DNA of 64,000 bases from Dyadobacter pollutisoli (GCF_026625565.1 NZ_CP112998.1:6236501-6300500), one strand, 5' to 3'. Positions 25,932-35,367 are shown, numbered from the stretch's first letter. Numbers and translations: made by a program. Notes: generated by a model not told the origin, from the letters alone.

Positions 25932-28517
25932 ATGAATAACAGTTTCCAGGACGCAGTTGTAACGAAGTACAATATTTTTAATAGCCTTTTTCTGAGTTTG
26001 CCGTATCGCGGTATTTTTCAGACAGGCTCGTTACTTCCCATACTTACCCAGCAAAGTGAGATAGGATTTCAGGAGGGCAAGTCCCCCAAGGAAATCATTG
26101 AACATTTTTTTTCAGAGCTTCTGGAAACGGCCACGCCGAAGGAACGGGCGGATTTGCTCTTTGCTTTTATCCAATACATTGAAAGACAGGTTGTTCTTTT
26201 CGACTCAGTAGAGGATGCCGCATTTGATCAGACGCATGACCTGACCGGAAAAGGCTCCGTAACTTACCTGACAGAGCGTCTGGATAGCGACGATTTAAAG
26301 AGAAAACTGCTGACGAAGCTGGAAGATTTCAGCGTGCGAATCGTGCTTACGGCGCATCCTACCCAGTTTTACTCCGGAAAGGTATTGGGAATTATCAATG
26401 ACCTGGAAGATGCGATCAAAGTGAATGATTTTACGGAAGTAAATCAGCTGTTGTTGCAATTGGGTAAAACTGCATTTATTAATCACGAAAAGCCAACGCC
26501 TTTCGATGAAGCGGTGAGCCTTTGCTGGTTTTTGGAAAATGTATACTACGACGCCATTCCTGCCATTCTTGAAAAGCTGATCAATGGTCTGGGAATGAGT
26601 GTGCATGACTGGCCTTATCCGAATGTTTTCAGACTTGGGTTCTGGCCAGGCGGCGACCGCGATGGCAATCCGTTTGTAAATCCGGAGACTACATTACAGG
26701 TTGCTGCAAGACTGAGGGAGACTTTGCTAAGAGGCTACTACCGCGATTTGCGTCAATTAAAACGTCGTTTGACCTTCAAAGGAGTGGATGACGCGATTTC
26801 GCTGGCCGAAAGAAAGATGAACAGCACTATTTTCGGGCCGTTCGAAGAAGGATATGATAATGCACAGGAACTGATCGACGAATTGCTGAAAGCGAGAGAA
26901 GTACTCGTCAGCAAGCATCAGGGCCTTTTTGTTGAACTACTTGACAATTTTATATTGAAGCTGAATATTTTCGGCTTCTTCTTTGCCAGTTTGGATGTAC
27001 GGCAGGATAGTCGCAAGCATGCCAAGGCTTGGGAAGACATTTTGAAAAGGCTTGAAAAGAAGATCCCTTTGCTGAAATACAGTGATTACGAAAGCTGGGA
27101 TGAAGCCAAAAAAATCGATCTGCTCCTGTCGCTCAACATTCCGTTGCGGGACGAAGACTACGAGGATACGCTTACAAAAGACATTCTAGGCTCTATCAGG
27201 GCTATCAAGACCATCCAGGCTAAGAATGGAGAAAAAGGTGCTCACCGTTACGTGATCAGCAATAATACCTCAGCATTGAATGTAATGCAGGTAGTGTCGC
27301 TGGCCAAAAACCTGATCGCTGGTGAAGACGGCAAGCTGGCCCTGGATGTAGTACCTCTTTTTGAAACGGTGGATGACCTTGCGAATGCGCCGGGCATTAT
27401 GCGCAAGCTATACGAAAACGATTACTACCGTACACATTTGGAAAACCGTGAGAACCACCAGACGATTATGGTAGGGTTCTCGGATGGTACCAAGGATGGC
27501 GGTTACCTTCGTGCCAACTGGTCTATTTACCGGGCGAAGGAGGAACTGACCAAGGTTTCCCGCGAGTTTGGCATCAAAGTCACATTCTTTGATGGCCGTG
27601 GAGGGCCTCCTGCACGTGGTGGTGGTAACAATCATAATTTTTATTCGTCGCTGGGAGCTGATATTGAGGATAAGGAAATTCAGCTAACCGTTCAGGGGCA
27701 GACTATCAGCTCGAATTATGGAACGGTAACCACGGCTATGTACAACCTGGAAAGATTGTTCACGGCTGGTTTGGAAAACCATTTGTTCAGAGGAAACCGG
27801 GTTGAAGACGAACTAAGCGAAGAGGACAAGGTTCTGATTGAAGAAATGGCCGTGATTGCCTATGACTCTTATCTTGATCTTAAAAATCATCCAATGTTCG
27901 TGAAATATCTGGACAAGAAAACGCCGCTGCGTTTTTACGGGCAGACCAACATAGGAAGCCGCCCTACCAAACGTGGGAATGACGACGAGGGATTGAAATT
28001 TGAAGATTTGCGTGCTATCCCGTTCGTAGGGTCCTGGGCGCAGATGAAGCAGAATGTGCCTGGTTTCTATGGATTTGGATCGGCTATTCAGGAGTTAGCG
28101 AAGAGCAACAAAACGGAAGATATCAAGCAGCTTTACAAGAAGTCATTATTCTTCCGGACGCTGATCGAAAATTCCATGCAATCGCTGTCGAAGGCGTTTT
28201 TCCCTGCTACAAAATATCTCCGCGACGAGCAGGAGTATACAGAGTTCTGGGACAAAATGTATGACGAATTCTTACTGACGCGGGAGCAATTACTTGAAGT
28301 ATCAGGTCAAAAGGAGCTGCTTGACAGTAACAATGTGACCAAGGTATCCATCAAAACACGCGAGCGTATCGTTCTTCCGCTGATCACCATTCAACAGTAT
28401 GCGTTACAAATGCTGGCAGGCGATCCGAAAAAGCTGCCGGTGGATGTGGAGACTTACAACCAGTTGATTATGAGGGCAATGTTTGGGATTATTAATGCTG
28501 CCCGAAACTCGGCATAG
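25932..28517 (+). CDS. ppc: Phosphoenolpyruvate carboxylase, Bacteroidota variant
   Basis: An 861-residue cytosolic enzyme that carboxylates PEP to oxaloacetate to refill the TCA cycle. Seen are VLTAHPTQ (active-site His about 141), GFWPGGDRDGNPFV, and TFFDGRGGPPARGGG at about 552-566, then QGQTISSNYGT, TNIGSRPTKRG and RAIPFVGSWAQMKQNVPGFYG. Canonical enzymes read FHGRGG and end QNTG; here the His is Asp and the C-terminus ends NAARNSA. The length is close to but below the E. coli 883. The gene is 66 bp after the recombinase and has its own terminator. Confidence 0.92.
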   Translation: MNNSFQDAVVTKYNIFNSLFLSLPYRGIFQTGSLLPILTQQSEIGFQEGKSPKEIIEHFFSELLETATPKERADLLFAFIQYIERQVVLFDSVEDAAFDQTHDLTGKGSVTYLTERLDSDDLKRKLLTKLEDFSVRIVLTAHPTQFYSGKVLGIINDLEDAIKVNDFTEVNQLLLQLGKTAFINHEKPTPFDEAVSLCWFLENVYYDAIPAILEKLINGLGMSVHDWPYPNVFRLGFWPGGDRDGNPFVNPETTLQVAARLRETLLRGYYRDLRQLKRRLTFKGVDDAISLAERKMNSTIFGPFEEGYDNAQELIDELLKAREVLVSKHQGLFVELLDNFILKLNIFGFFFASLDVRQDSRKHAKAWEDILKRLEKKIPLLKYSDYESWDEAKKIDLLLSLNIPLRDEDYEDTLTKDILGSIRAIKTIQAKNGEKGAHRYVISNNTSALNVMQVVSLAKNLIAGEDGKLALDVVPLFETVDDLANAPGIMRKLYENDYYRTHLENRENHQTIMVGFSDGTKDGGYLRANWSIYRAKEELTKVSREFGIKVTFFDGRGGPPARGGGNNHNFYSSLGADIEDKEIQLTVQGQTISSNYGTVTTAMYNLERLFTAGLENHLFRGNRVEDELSEEDKVLIEEMAVIAYDSYLDLKNHPMFVKYLDKKTPLRFYGQTNIGSRPTKRGNDDEGLKFEDLRAIPFVGSWAQMKQNVPGFYGFGSAIQELAKSNKTEDIKQLYKKSLFFRTLIENSMQSLSKAFFPATKYLRDEQEYTEFWDKMYDEFLLTREQLLEVSGQKELLDSNNVTKVSIKTRERIVLPLITIQQYALQMLAGDPKKLPVDVETYNQLIMRAMFGIINAARNSA

Positions 28518-28540
28518 TAGTCAGATAAAATATATTTGGA

Positions 28541-28570
28541 GCACCGGTTATTCATTGGCCGGTGCTTTTT
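28541..28570 (+). terminator. Terminator of ppc
   Basis: GCACCGG (28541-28547) pairs with CCGGTGC (28559-28565) and is followed by a T run; it lies between convergent genes. Confidence 0.88.
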
Positions 28571-28577
28571 TATTCGG

Positions 28578-30014
28578 CTAGATTGGCTTGATCATCAGTA
28601 GCTCAGGGTGAAATACCTTTATGAGCAGTCCGTAAGATGCGATGCCGATTATAATGGAGATGCCCAATTCGTAAGCAGGTAAAAGCTGATCACCCAACGC
28701 CAGACGAAACAAGACAATCAAAAATAGCATTGCAAGACTAGGGAAGCCATTTTTAATGATTATTCTGAGCATTGTTGCGTTTGTGACCGGTATCAGCTGT
28801 CCTACAAAGTGATTGTAAATAAAGAAACTGATCAAACTCGTCACTACGACACTTTCGGCGACACCTTCAAGCCCAAAATTAAGGCCGACCAAAATCCCTG
28901 CCACAGCGACTACCCGGGTAATGGTGGTTGTTTTTAGGTAAGTTCTGGTTCTGCCCACTGCCTGATAAATGGCCCCTGGGAAAACACAAATCTCGAAAAG
29001 AGAAGCAATGCCCAATATGCGTAACACAGGAACTGCCGGAAGCCATTTTGCACCCATAATGACAGGGACCGCCAGGTCGCAGACAGATGCAAAGCCTATA
29101 ATGATTGGAAAGCCGATCAATGTTGAAAGTGAAACCACTTTTAAATAGTACTTGCTCATGGATCCTGGTTCCGTCTGGATCTTGGAAAGTGCCGCGAAAA
29201 CGACTTGTGAGATTCGTCCCTTAATGTTTGAAATCGGCCACATATAGAGGCTATATGCGAGGCTGTAAATTCCCAATACACCAGTACCCATCCATTTCCC
29301 AATCAAAATATCATCTATACGCCGACCGAACAGCAGCACGAATTGCGAGAGTGATTGGGGGATTCCGTAGCGAAGTAGTTCCTTGATTTCCCCGCGGCTG
29401 GGAGCGAATGTAAACTTCGGCCACGCAACAAAACAAAAATAAATGGTCCTGATACTCTGCAACAGGAATAATCTAACGATCAGCGCCACCCATCCATAGC
29501 CGGCATAGGCCATGTACAATGAAATAATTCCGGAAATAATGATGCTGAAAAATGAGGTGGCGGCGATTTTGTCAAATGATAATCGTCTTTGCAGCTCCGC
29601 CAGAGGGAATGTCTCTAAAAATTGAAATGGTATCGACAGACTGAGCAATAGGAAGACGTTTTTGAGATCAGGGTTTTCGTAAAAAGACGCCAGGTATGGT
29701 GAAAGCGCCCAGATGATCAGCATCATGAGAATGGCCGAGCCTCCCGCAATGATGAGTACAGCTGAATAAAATTGATCGGACAAAGTCTGTCGCTGTGTCA
29801 ATGCGGAGGTACTTCCAATGGAACCGAATGACTCAATCAAACCCACGAGCGCCAGTGCTGCAGCCATGATCCCGAAATCATTAGGTTCGAGCAGGCGGCT
29901 CAAAATTAATGTAATACCAATGTTGCTGAGCTGTCCCGCAAAGGACAGGATCAGGTTCCATCGGATGCTCGAAAAAACGGAATTTTCAAATGTATCTAAA
30001 CCGTCCTTTACCAA
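28578..30014 (-). CDS. Polysaccharide flippase, MOP/Wzx-type
   Basis: A 478-residue inner-membrane protein with about 12-14 hydrophobic helices, resembling the WzxC branch that moves lipid-linked oligosaccharides across the membrane. The N-terminal SIRWNLILSFAGQLSNIGITLILSRLLEPNDFGIMAAA is characteristic, as is the GIPQSLSQFVLLFGRRIDDILIGKWMGTGVLGIYSLAYSLY loop region. It is last of three minus-strand genes (GT2, RmlC-like, flippase) spaced 19 and 24 bp apart, forming a small surface-glycan cassette. Confidence 0.88.
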   Translation of the reverse strand: MVKDGLDTFENSVFSSIRWNLILSFAGQLSNIGITLILSRLLEPNDFGIMAAALALVGLIESFGSIGSTSALTQRQTLSDQFYSAVLIIAGGSAILMMLIIWALSPYLASFYENPDLKNVFLLLSLSIPFQFLETFPLAELQRRLSFDKIAATSFFSIIISGIISLYMAYAGYGWVALIVRLFLLQSIRTIYFCFVAWPKFTFAPSRGEIKELLRYGIPQSLSQFVLLFGRRIDDILIGKWMGTGVLGIYSLAYSLYMWPISNIKGRISQVVFAALSKIQTEPGSMSKYYLKVVSLSTLIGFPIIIGFASVCDLAVPVIMGAKWLPAVPVLRILGIASLFEICVFPGAIYQAVGRTRTYLKTTTITRVVAVAGILVGLNFGLEGVAESVVVTSLISFFIYNHFVGQLIPVTNATMLRIIIKNGFPSLAMLFLIVLFRLALGDQLLPAYELGISIIIGIASYGLLIKVFHPELLMIKPI

Positions 30015-30038
30015 TTTGGATAATGATTCAAATCGAAG

Positions 30039-30572
30039 TTATGAGAATGTGTACGGGATCTCCGGCGAATCCATCGGAATTCTCCAATGGTCCGGATTGT
30101 CGTACTGGTAAGCTTTATCTACTATATTGAGCAATGCGGCAGGCTCGCTTGTGTAGTTCTGGACGCCATGCCATACTCTGGGAGGAACTATAACCAACAT
30201 TGGCCTCAGTTCTCCACACCGAAATTCGTTAATTTGTCCATAAGTAGGGGATTCTTCGCGCGCATCGTACAGGACGATTTTAATGGACCCGTTATTTACG
30301 AAAATCCGGTCGGTAGTAATTTCGTGGGCATGCCAGGCAGAAATGCCATGAGGATTGAGCGAAACCTGGAAAATTTGGGCTACCGTTAATTCGTCCAGCT
30401 CCCAGTCCTGCCGATAAATTTCGGTCAGATAGCCATTATTTTTGATAACGTTTTTGACTTCCTTTACAAAAACACCGTCAATAAACGTAAGGCTGGAAGG
30501 GTTCCATTGAGCCGTGATACTTTTGGGGTCTTTGATTGCGCCATCAATACCCCATTTTGAAGTTTGTAACAT
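30039..30572 (-). CDS. Divergent RmlC-like (dTDP-sugar epimerase) cupin
   Basis: A 177-residue jelly-roll protein related to dTDP-4-dehydrorhamnose 3,5-epimerase. The family pattern is seen in FIDGVFVKEVKNV, the His-rich SAWHAHEITTDRIFV, YDAREESPTYGQ and VPPRVWHGVQN, with YQYDNPDHWRIP near the end. The canonical RGLH(Y/F)Q segment with the catalytic His is replaced by SAWHAHE, so activity or substrate may differ from RmlC. Its place between a flippase and a GT2 supports a role in surface glycan sugar tailoring. Confidence 0.75.
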   Translation of the reverse strand: MLQTSKWGIDGAIKDPKSITAQWNPSSLTFIDGVFVKEVKNVIKNNGYLTEIYRQDWELDELTVAQIFQVSLNPHGISAWHAHEITTDRIFVNNGSIKIVLYDAREESPTYGQINEFRCGELRPMLVIVPPRVWHGVQNYTSEPAALLNIVDKAYQYDNPDHWRIPMDSPEIPYTFS

Positions 30573-30591
30573 GGTGAGTAAATAATTTAGG

Positions 30592-31500
30592 TTAATTCAA
30601 TCCTCTTCTTTTACGATAGTTGAGTAGGACGCCGCCTTTTCCAAAATTCCTTCTGATATTAAATTCAATGGTGTTGAAGCCAAATTTTATAAACAATGCC
30701 TGGATTTTTTTTGTAAAAAACCGCCAGTAGTAAGTGTTCTCATCGTAATAAAGTTGTTCAAAACATTTATATAACGTCTTGGTAGCCAGTTGCTCCCGGA
30801 AAAACGGGTTGTTTTTTAGTTGCTCAAAATAATAGCTGTTATCGTCGAAATGTCTCTCGCTGTACGCATTTTTGCGCGAGCTCGATGGAATGGCAATCAC
30901 GGTGAAATGCTTCGTAGGCAAAATGCGCTTGCCCGCTTCATAAACCCGTTTGAGCCAATCGTGTGAAGGAACCAGATAGAGTTCTTTACCCGGTCGCCAG
31001 AAGCCAATTTCTTGGACTAATTCGCTACGGAGCAACCAATTCGACGCCGGTACGAAGATCTGTGAAGGGTGATAGCCGTATTTTTCAGAAATAACCCCGC
31101 TGAGGATAAAGAGATGTTTTTCTTTGTGATGGTCAATAAACCCGGCGGCTAGTACAAGATCTGCATTGTTGGCTTTTAAGAAGTTGAGGGAAAATTCGAG
31201 ATGATCAGGAAACCAAAGATCGTCATGGTTCAGGAATGCAATGTAATTCCCTTTGGCTAGCCTCAAACCTGCATTATTGGGTTCAGACTGTTCTCCGAAG
31301 TTTTCCTTTAAATTGACGAAAGTTATCCTGGGATCATTAAAACCCGCCACAACAGTTTCGGTATCATCAGTGCAGCAGTCTCCCACCACGATCAGCTCCC
31401 AATCGGCAAACGTTTGATCCAGAACAGACTGAATGGAGTATGTCAGAATGTTACTGCGATTGTATGTCGCGGTAATGATAGAGATAACGGGGGTTTGCAT
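30592..31500 (-). CDS. Family 2 glycosyltransferase
   Basis: A 302-residue GT-A fold transferase. The N-terminal VISIITATYNRSNILTYSIQSVLDQTFADWELIVVGDCCTDDT and the metal-binding FLNHDDLW (DxD-like) are classical. The C-terminal part ends in a basic RKRRGLN tail and has no membrane helices. It is the first gene of the three-gene glycan cassette and sits 71 bp downstream of the lipoprotein pair. Donor and acceptor cannot be read. Confidence 0.88.
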   Translation of the reverse strand: MQTPVISIITATYNRSNILTYSIQSVLDQTFADWELIVVGDCCTDDTETVVAGFNDPRITFVNLKENFGEQSEPNNAGLRLAKGNYIAFLNHDDLWFPDHLEFSLNFLKANNADLVLAAGFIDHHKEKHLFILSGVISEKYGYHPSQIFVPASNWLLRSELVQEIGFWRPGKELYLVPSHDWLKRVYEAGKRILPTKHFTVIAIPSSSRKNAYSERHFDDNSYYFEQLKNNPFFREQLATKTLYKCFEQLYYDENTYYWRFFTKKIQALFIKFGFNTIEFNIRRNFGKGGVLLNYRKRRGLN

Positions 31501-31571
31501 TGATTATAAAGAAGCCGGTCTGGCAATCTTACTGCAAATTAATTATCAGGATACCGGGAGACCTCAGATTT

Positions 31572-32186
31572 TTACAAATGTCGTTTCACCGGGGTTACTA
31601 TTTTGGTGTGGAATTGGCCATTAGTAAAACGAAGGGTATCTTCAAAGGAATTGGAATATCTCTTAGAACGTAAGACAAAGGAAACGCTGAAAGTGCCCTT
31701 AATTTCCATACTTCCATTTTCCTGATATTCATTTAGATGCAGATAATTCTCTTCCAGGGACAAAATCTCATATCGATCTCTGAATATATCTTCATCGATA
31801 AAGGTTTCAAGCGTAGCCTGTACAAAAAGCGTATCCTTGCAAAATGTTTCGCTTACAGGTGCAACGTGATACCGTCCTGGTTTGACCGGAATTTTTTCGA
31901 ACGATAATAACTGTTGCAACACCCCCTCAGAGTCATAAAGCATCGAATAAACAGAAATGCTTTTTCGGAAACAGTTTGCAGAATCGGGCTTAGTGGTGAA
32001 GCCGCGAACGGTTTGGTATGCATTGTTATACGTTTTTTGCCAAGCCCTTCCATTGACCTTGGCTTTCATGTATCCCCAGGAATTTAGGGGAATTAAGCTT
32101 CCACGTTCACAAGCGGTTAAGAAGAAAATAATGGTTGACAACACGATGCGGGTTGGCAAATGGCATTTTGCGATGTAGGTATTCAT
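31572..32186 (-). CDS. Lipoprotein A of a tandem paralogous pair
   Basis: A 204-residue exported protein with lipobox FLTAC (Cys26). It shares with its upstream neighbour SWGY(M/L), an NG(R/K)-W motif, an (N/K)NAYQ segment, PGRY, a conserved FC cysteine plus an NC/PC cysteine, LEENYLHL-like acidic strand, and DTLRFT(N/D)G(Q/K)FHTKI near the end. The NG(K/R)-W entry and xGxF end resemble small beta-rich Bacteroidota lipoproteins such as DUF6252, by pattern only. The ATG at 32186 overlaps the TGA of the upstream gene as ATGA. Third gene of the protease operon; function unknown. Confidence 0.75.
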   Translation of the reverse strand: MNTYIAKCHLPTRIVLSTIIFFLTACERGSLIPLNSWGYMKAKVNGRAWQKTYNNAYQTVRGFTTKPDSANCFRKSISVYSMLYDSEGVLQQLLSFEKIPVKPGRYHVAPVSETFCKDTLFVQATLETFIDEDIFRDRYEILSLEENYLHLNEYQENGSMEIKGTFSVSFVLRSKRYSNSFEDTLRFTNGQFHTKIVTPVKRHL

Positions 32187-32761
32187 TTGTCGATGATCTT
32201 TGTATGGAATTTTCCGTCGGTAAATCGCAGCGTATCTCCCGGATATTCGGTGCTCCCATGATTGTCAAAAACGACCGTCATCTCAAATCGCCCTTTCAGT
32301 TCTTTTGTATCCGGGTTATACTCCTCGATTTCAATGTAATTCTCCTCTTTTTCAAAGACATCGTAGCTTGCGCCCAATACGTCATCATCCATATATTGTA
32401 AGTACCCATAAACGGGGTCCGAATCTAGGCAAAAACCCAGTTTTAATGGCACTACCTTGTATCTCCCGCGAACGAGAGGCACCTTAATGAAAGTCAATTC
32501 TTGCTTTAAAAGACCCTCGTTATTATAAAGTCGACTGGTCAGGTACAAAAAATCACTTTGACAAGGTATCGCTGAACCAGGTTGTCCTTTGATTACATGT
32601 GTCAGTTGATAAGCATTTTTGTAGCTATCCTTCCAATTTTTTCCTTTCACATTGGCAGTTAGGTAGCCCCACGATTGTTGATGGGGTAGGGGGCCGACTA
32701 TTTGACAACTTTTCAACATAACGAGAAGCATCGTCATACATATGTAGCGTATATGTCTCAT
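32183..32761 (-). CDS. Lipoprotein B of a tandem paralogous pair
   Basis: A 192-residue exported lipoprotein (lipobox LKSC, Cys19), clearly homologous along its length to the next gene. Two internal cysteines (PC about 72 and FC about 115) are conserved in the pair and could form a disulfide. The gene starts 10 bp after the metalloprotease stop and overlaps the next gene by 4 bp, so the three are probably one operon and translationally coupled. The duplication is diverged enough (about 40 percent by eye) to be old. Function unknown; an inhibitor or partner of the protease is a guess. Confidence 0.75.
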   Translation of the reverse strand: MRHIRYICMTMLLVMLKSCQIVGPLPHQQSWGYLTANVKGKNWKDSYKNAYQLTHVIKGQPGSAIPCQSDFLYLTSRLYNNEGLLKQELTFIKVPLVRGRYKVVPLKLGFCLDSDPVYGYLQYMDDDVLGASYDVFEKEENYIEIEEYNPDTKELKGRFEMTVVFDNHGSTEYPGDTLRFTDGKFHTKIIDK

Positions 32762-32771
32762 ATCTGTCCGG

Positions 32772-34625
32772 CTATTTTGCTACAACTACTCGTCGTATCT
32801 GGGTATCTCCGTTGACATTCAATCTGAGCAGGTAGGTTCCTGGTGAGACTTCGCCGCTGTTCCATGTGATTGAATATCTTCCCTTGGGTATGTTCGGGCG
32901 GTCTTCAAGAATTGAAATAACCTGTCCTGAGAAATTTAAAACATCAAGTTTGACAGGCGCATCCGACGGAAGAAAGAAAGACACCTTGACTTGATCCTCA
33001 ACGGGGTTAGGGGAGACCAACATTTCTGCTGTTTGGTCATGAACGGGATCATTTTGTGAGGATGTCACCTTATATGGGCTTGGCATCTGAGCGGTTACAG
33101 AGATATAAGCCGTCGATGATTGGCCATTTGCGATAACGGTACCCTTCAGGTAAATTTTTTGATTTTGATAAAAATACCAGGTGAATACATCAGTGGTTGT
33201 ATTGGATAATGTATAATTCACCCCGTCATAGCTGTATTGCCAGGAGAAGCTATAAGGAGCTGATCCACAGCTATAATTTAATTCGTAGTTTTTCCCACCC
33301 TGGGTGGTGACGTATGTTGGTCCGTCCAGATAGGCAACAAATGGAGGACTGGGGTCAGGCCTGAATGCACCGACAATCGAGCATGATTGACCAACCCGAA
33401 GGGCATTGTTCTCATTGTTTGTGCCAGTGGCTTTACCTCCTACTTGAATATTCGGATTGGAGAAGTTAAGCAACCGGTTTGCTGCCTGAGTTTCTGATAT
33501 GCTTTTGCCAACCATTATGGTTCTATCAATCGTAATACCTAATGTTTTTATATTATATCCCTGCGCATGTGCAGGATTGCCAGGAATATTATCGTGCCTA
33601 CTGCCAAACAAATGTCCAACTTCATGTGCAAATGTTTTTACCGAAGTGGCGCACCAATATTCAACAACAGAATACATGGAATCGGCAGTTACCGAGACTG
33701 AAGCGGATGCTCCTCGGGTATCCCCATCACTGTACCCCTGACCAGTGAAGATTACTACCAAATCTGCTTGGAATTGATCTCGGAGGCTTTTTGCAAAGGC
33801 ATTTCCCACGAGTTTCTTTACATCAACATTAGCAGAGGATGATTCTGGGAAATTAATTGGAGAGATTCCGGCGAGCTGAATAACGGCGGCACTCGTGATA
33901 TTGCTATTATAAATACAGGAGTTAAACTGAGCTATTGATAAATTCGCACGGTCTGTGATGGCTTGCACATTTCCCGCAACGACCAACGCATTCGGCGTGT
34001 AAAGCACCAGCACCCGCGGAAACACCAGCGGCTGGCATGGCTGCATTTTTGCATTTGAGTCAATCTTTGGCTCAGGCTGTAAGTCGGAGGCTCCTAATCT
34101 ACCTCCACTCCTCATGTCGTCGCTAGTCACACAACCCACATCGCCGGCAGTCGCCATATCTATTTCCTGCAGGCAATATATACCTCCCGGCGCGGGAAAG
34201 ATTTCGTACACACCTTCGGGCGTGGAGATGTGGGCGCAAATCCTGCCTGCTTTCGACAGGACGATGACCGTTCCGCGGTCCTCATCCGTTTTGCCTATCC
34301 ATTCGTAGTCGGTTTCGGATTCGTATTCAACGTGGCTGGCTTCTGCAATGATTGGGGTTTGTTTGCCGGGAATGTCCAATGCAAGCATGCCGTCTTTTTG
34401 CGAACTCGCCAATGGATTGAGCTTGATGAAATGATATTGGCTAAGGTTCGGGTTTTTGCGGAGCCTGAGTTTGTAAGCATTCATTTCGGTACTTTCCGGA
34501 ACGTTGCCTGAGGGCACGATCTGTATGAATTGGCCCGTCTGCGCATGGGAGCGCGTGGCACTTATGGAGAGCAGAAGAGTAAAAACAAAGATTGTCGTGT
34601 CAAAAGAGGTAAGTAATTTCTGCAT
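32772..34625 (-). CDS. Secreted reprolysin-like metalloprotease with T9SS sorting domain
   Basis: A 617-residue surface or secreted zinc protease. A signal peptide ends at about 28 (SHAQ), an N-terminal prodomain-like region follows, and the metzincin site HEVGHLFGSRHD is at 334-345 with a Met-turn-like IMVGKS later. An Ig/PKD-like segment (CGSAPYSFSWQYSYDGVNYTL) precedes a C-terminal type A T9SS sorting domain (SPNPVEDQVKVSFFLP, SPGTYLLRLNVNGDTQIRRVVVAK). It would be exported by the Por/T9SS machinery and cleaved of the domain. It heads an operon with two paralogous lipoproteins. Confidence 0.9.
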   Translation of the reverse strand: MQKLLTSFDTTIFVFTLLLSISATRSHAQTGQFIQIVPSGNVPESTEMNAYKLRLRKNPNLSQYHFIKLNPLASSQKDGMLALDIPGKQTPIIAEASHVEYESETDYEWIGKTDEDRGTVIVLSKAGRICAHISTPEGVYEIFPAPGGIYCLQEIDMATAGDVGCVTSDDMRSGGRLGASDLQPEPKIDSNAKMQPCQPLVFPRVLVLYTPNALVVAGNVQAITDRANLSIAQFNSCIYNSNITSAAVIQLAGISPINFPESSSANVDVKKLVGNAFAKSLRDQFQADLVVIFTGQGYSDGDTRGASASVSVTADSMYSVVEYWCATSVKTFAHEVGHLFGSRHDNIPGNPAHAQGYNIKTLGITIDRTIMVGKSISETQAANRLLNFSNPNIQVGGKATGTNNENNALRVGQSCSIVGAFRPDPSPPFVAYLDGPTYVTTQGGKNYELNYSCGSAPYSFSWQYSYDGVNYTLSNTTTDVFTWYFYQNQKIYLKGTVIANGQSSTAYISVTAQMPSPYKVTSSQNDPVHDQTAEMLVSPNPVEDQVKVSFFLPSDAPVKLDVLNFSGQVISILEDRPNIPKGRYSITWNSGEVSPGTYLLRLNVNGDTQIRRVVVAK

Positions 34626-34864
34626 AGTAGCAAGTGATTTGCCGTGTTGATGGTTATACTAATTCTTTTGAAATGTTATATTATTTCTTGGATAGGCAAA
34701 ATTATTTTGAAGGCAATGATTGGTAGGCCAATAATTGAGGACTAACGGGAGCTTTGAGGCAAACCGGTTCAACATTTGACAATTTTCCATGCAATTATTA
34801 GTAGACGAATAGTTGGAGAGGCTTATACTGGTAACTCAATAGATAAACTTCAACATTTCTCCAC

Positions 34865-35299
34865 ATGACACATCACTCGGATCAGCGTGCCTATTTTTTT
34901 AAAATAGACACGACCATCAAGAAGATTCGTAATGCTTTGCAAAAGCAACTAACGGAAGCAGGTTTTGATCTGACGGTTGACCAATGGGTTCTCATCGATC
35001 ATATTTTTCGCAAACAGGGTATTAGCCAGAATGAGTTGGCGGAAATGACTTTTAAAGATCCTCCAACCGTGACGAGAATCATTGATCTGTTGGAAAAGAA
35101 AGGGTTAGTTGAACGTGGGCCCGCGGCTGGTGATCGCAGAAAATTCAACTTGTTTCTCACTAAAAATGGAGAACAGACATATAATCAGGCTTTTCCGATT
35201 GTGGCAGACATTCGAAGGAAAGGGTGGGGCAGCCTGAGCGATTCCGACTATCAGCATTTCGTAAGAATTATGGACTCTATTTACCAGAATTTCACCTGA
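34865..35299 (+). CDS. MarR-family transcriptional regulator
   Basis: A 144-residue winged-helix dimer. The DNA-binding part reads GISQNELAEMTFKDPPTVTRIIDLLEKKGLVERGPAAGDRRKFNLFLTKNG, with the conserved Asp-Arg-Arg of the wing. Ligand and targets are unknown. It is divergent from the protease operon across a 239-bp gap, so regulation of that operon is possible but not shown. A terminator follows at once, so it is monocistronic. Confidence 0.9.
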   Translation: MTHHSDQRAYFFKIDTTIKKIRNALQKQLTEAGFDLTVDQWVLIDHIFRKQGISQNELAEMTFKDPPTVTRIIDLLEKKGLVERGPAAGDRRKFNLFLTKNGEQTYNQAFPIVADIRRKGWGSLSDSDYQHFVRIMDSIYQNFT

Positions 35300-35324
35300 G
35301 ATTTCGGAAAATATTCATTTGCTT

Positions 35325-35367
35325 AAATGGAAGTATAACAACCGATTAGGGTTATACTTCCATTTTT
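35325..35367 (+). terminator. Terminator after the MarR gene
   Basis: A perfect 15-bp stem, 35325-35339 against 35351-35365, is followed by a T run. Confidence 0.9.
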
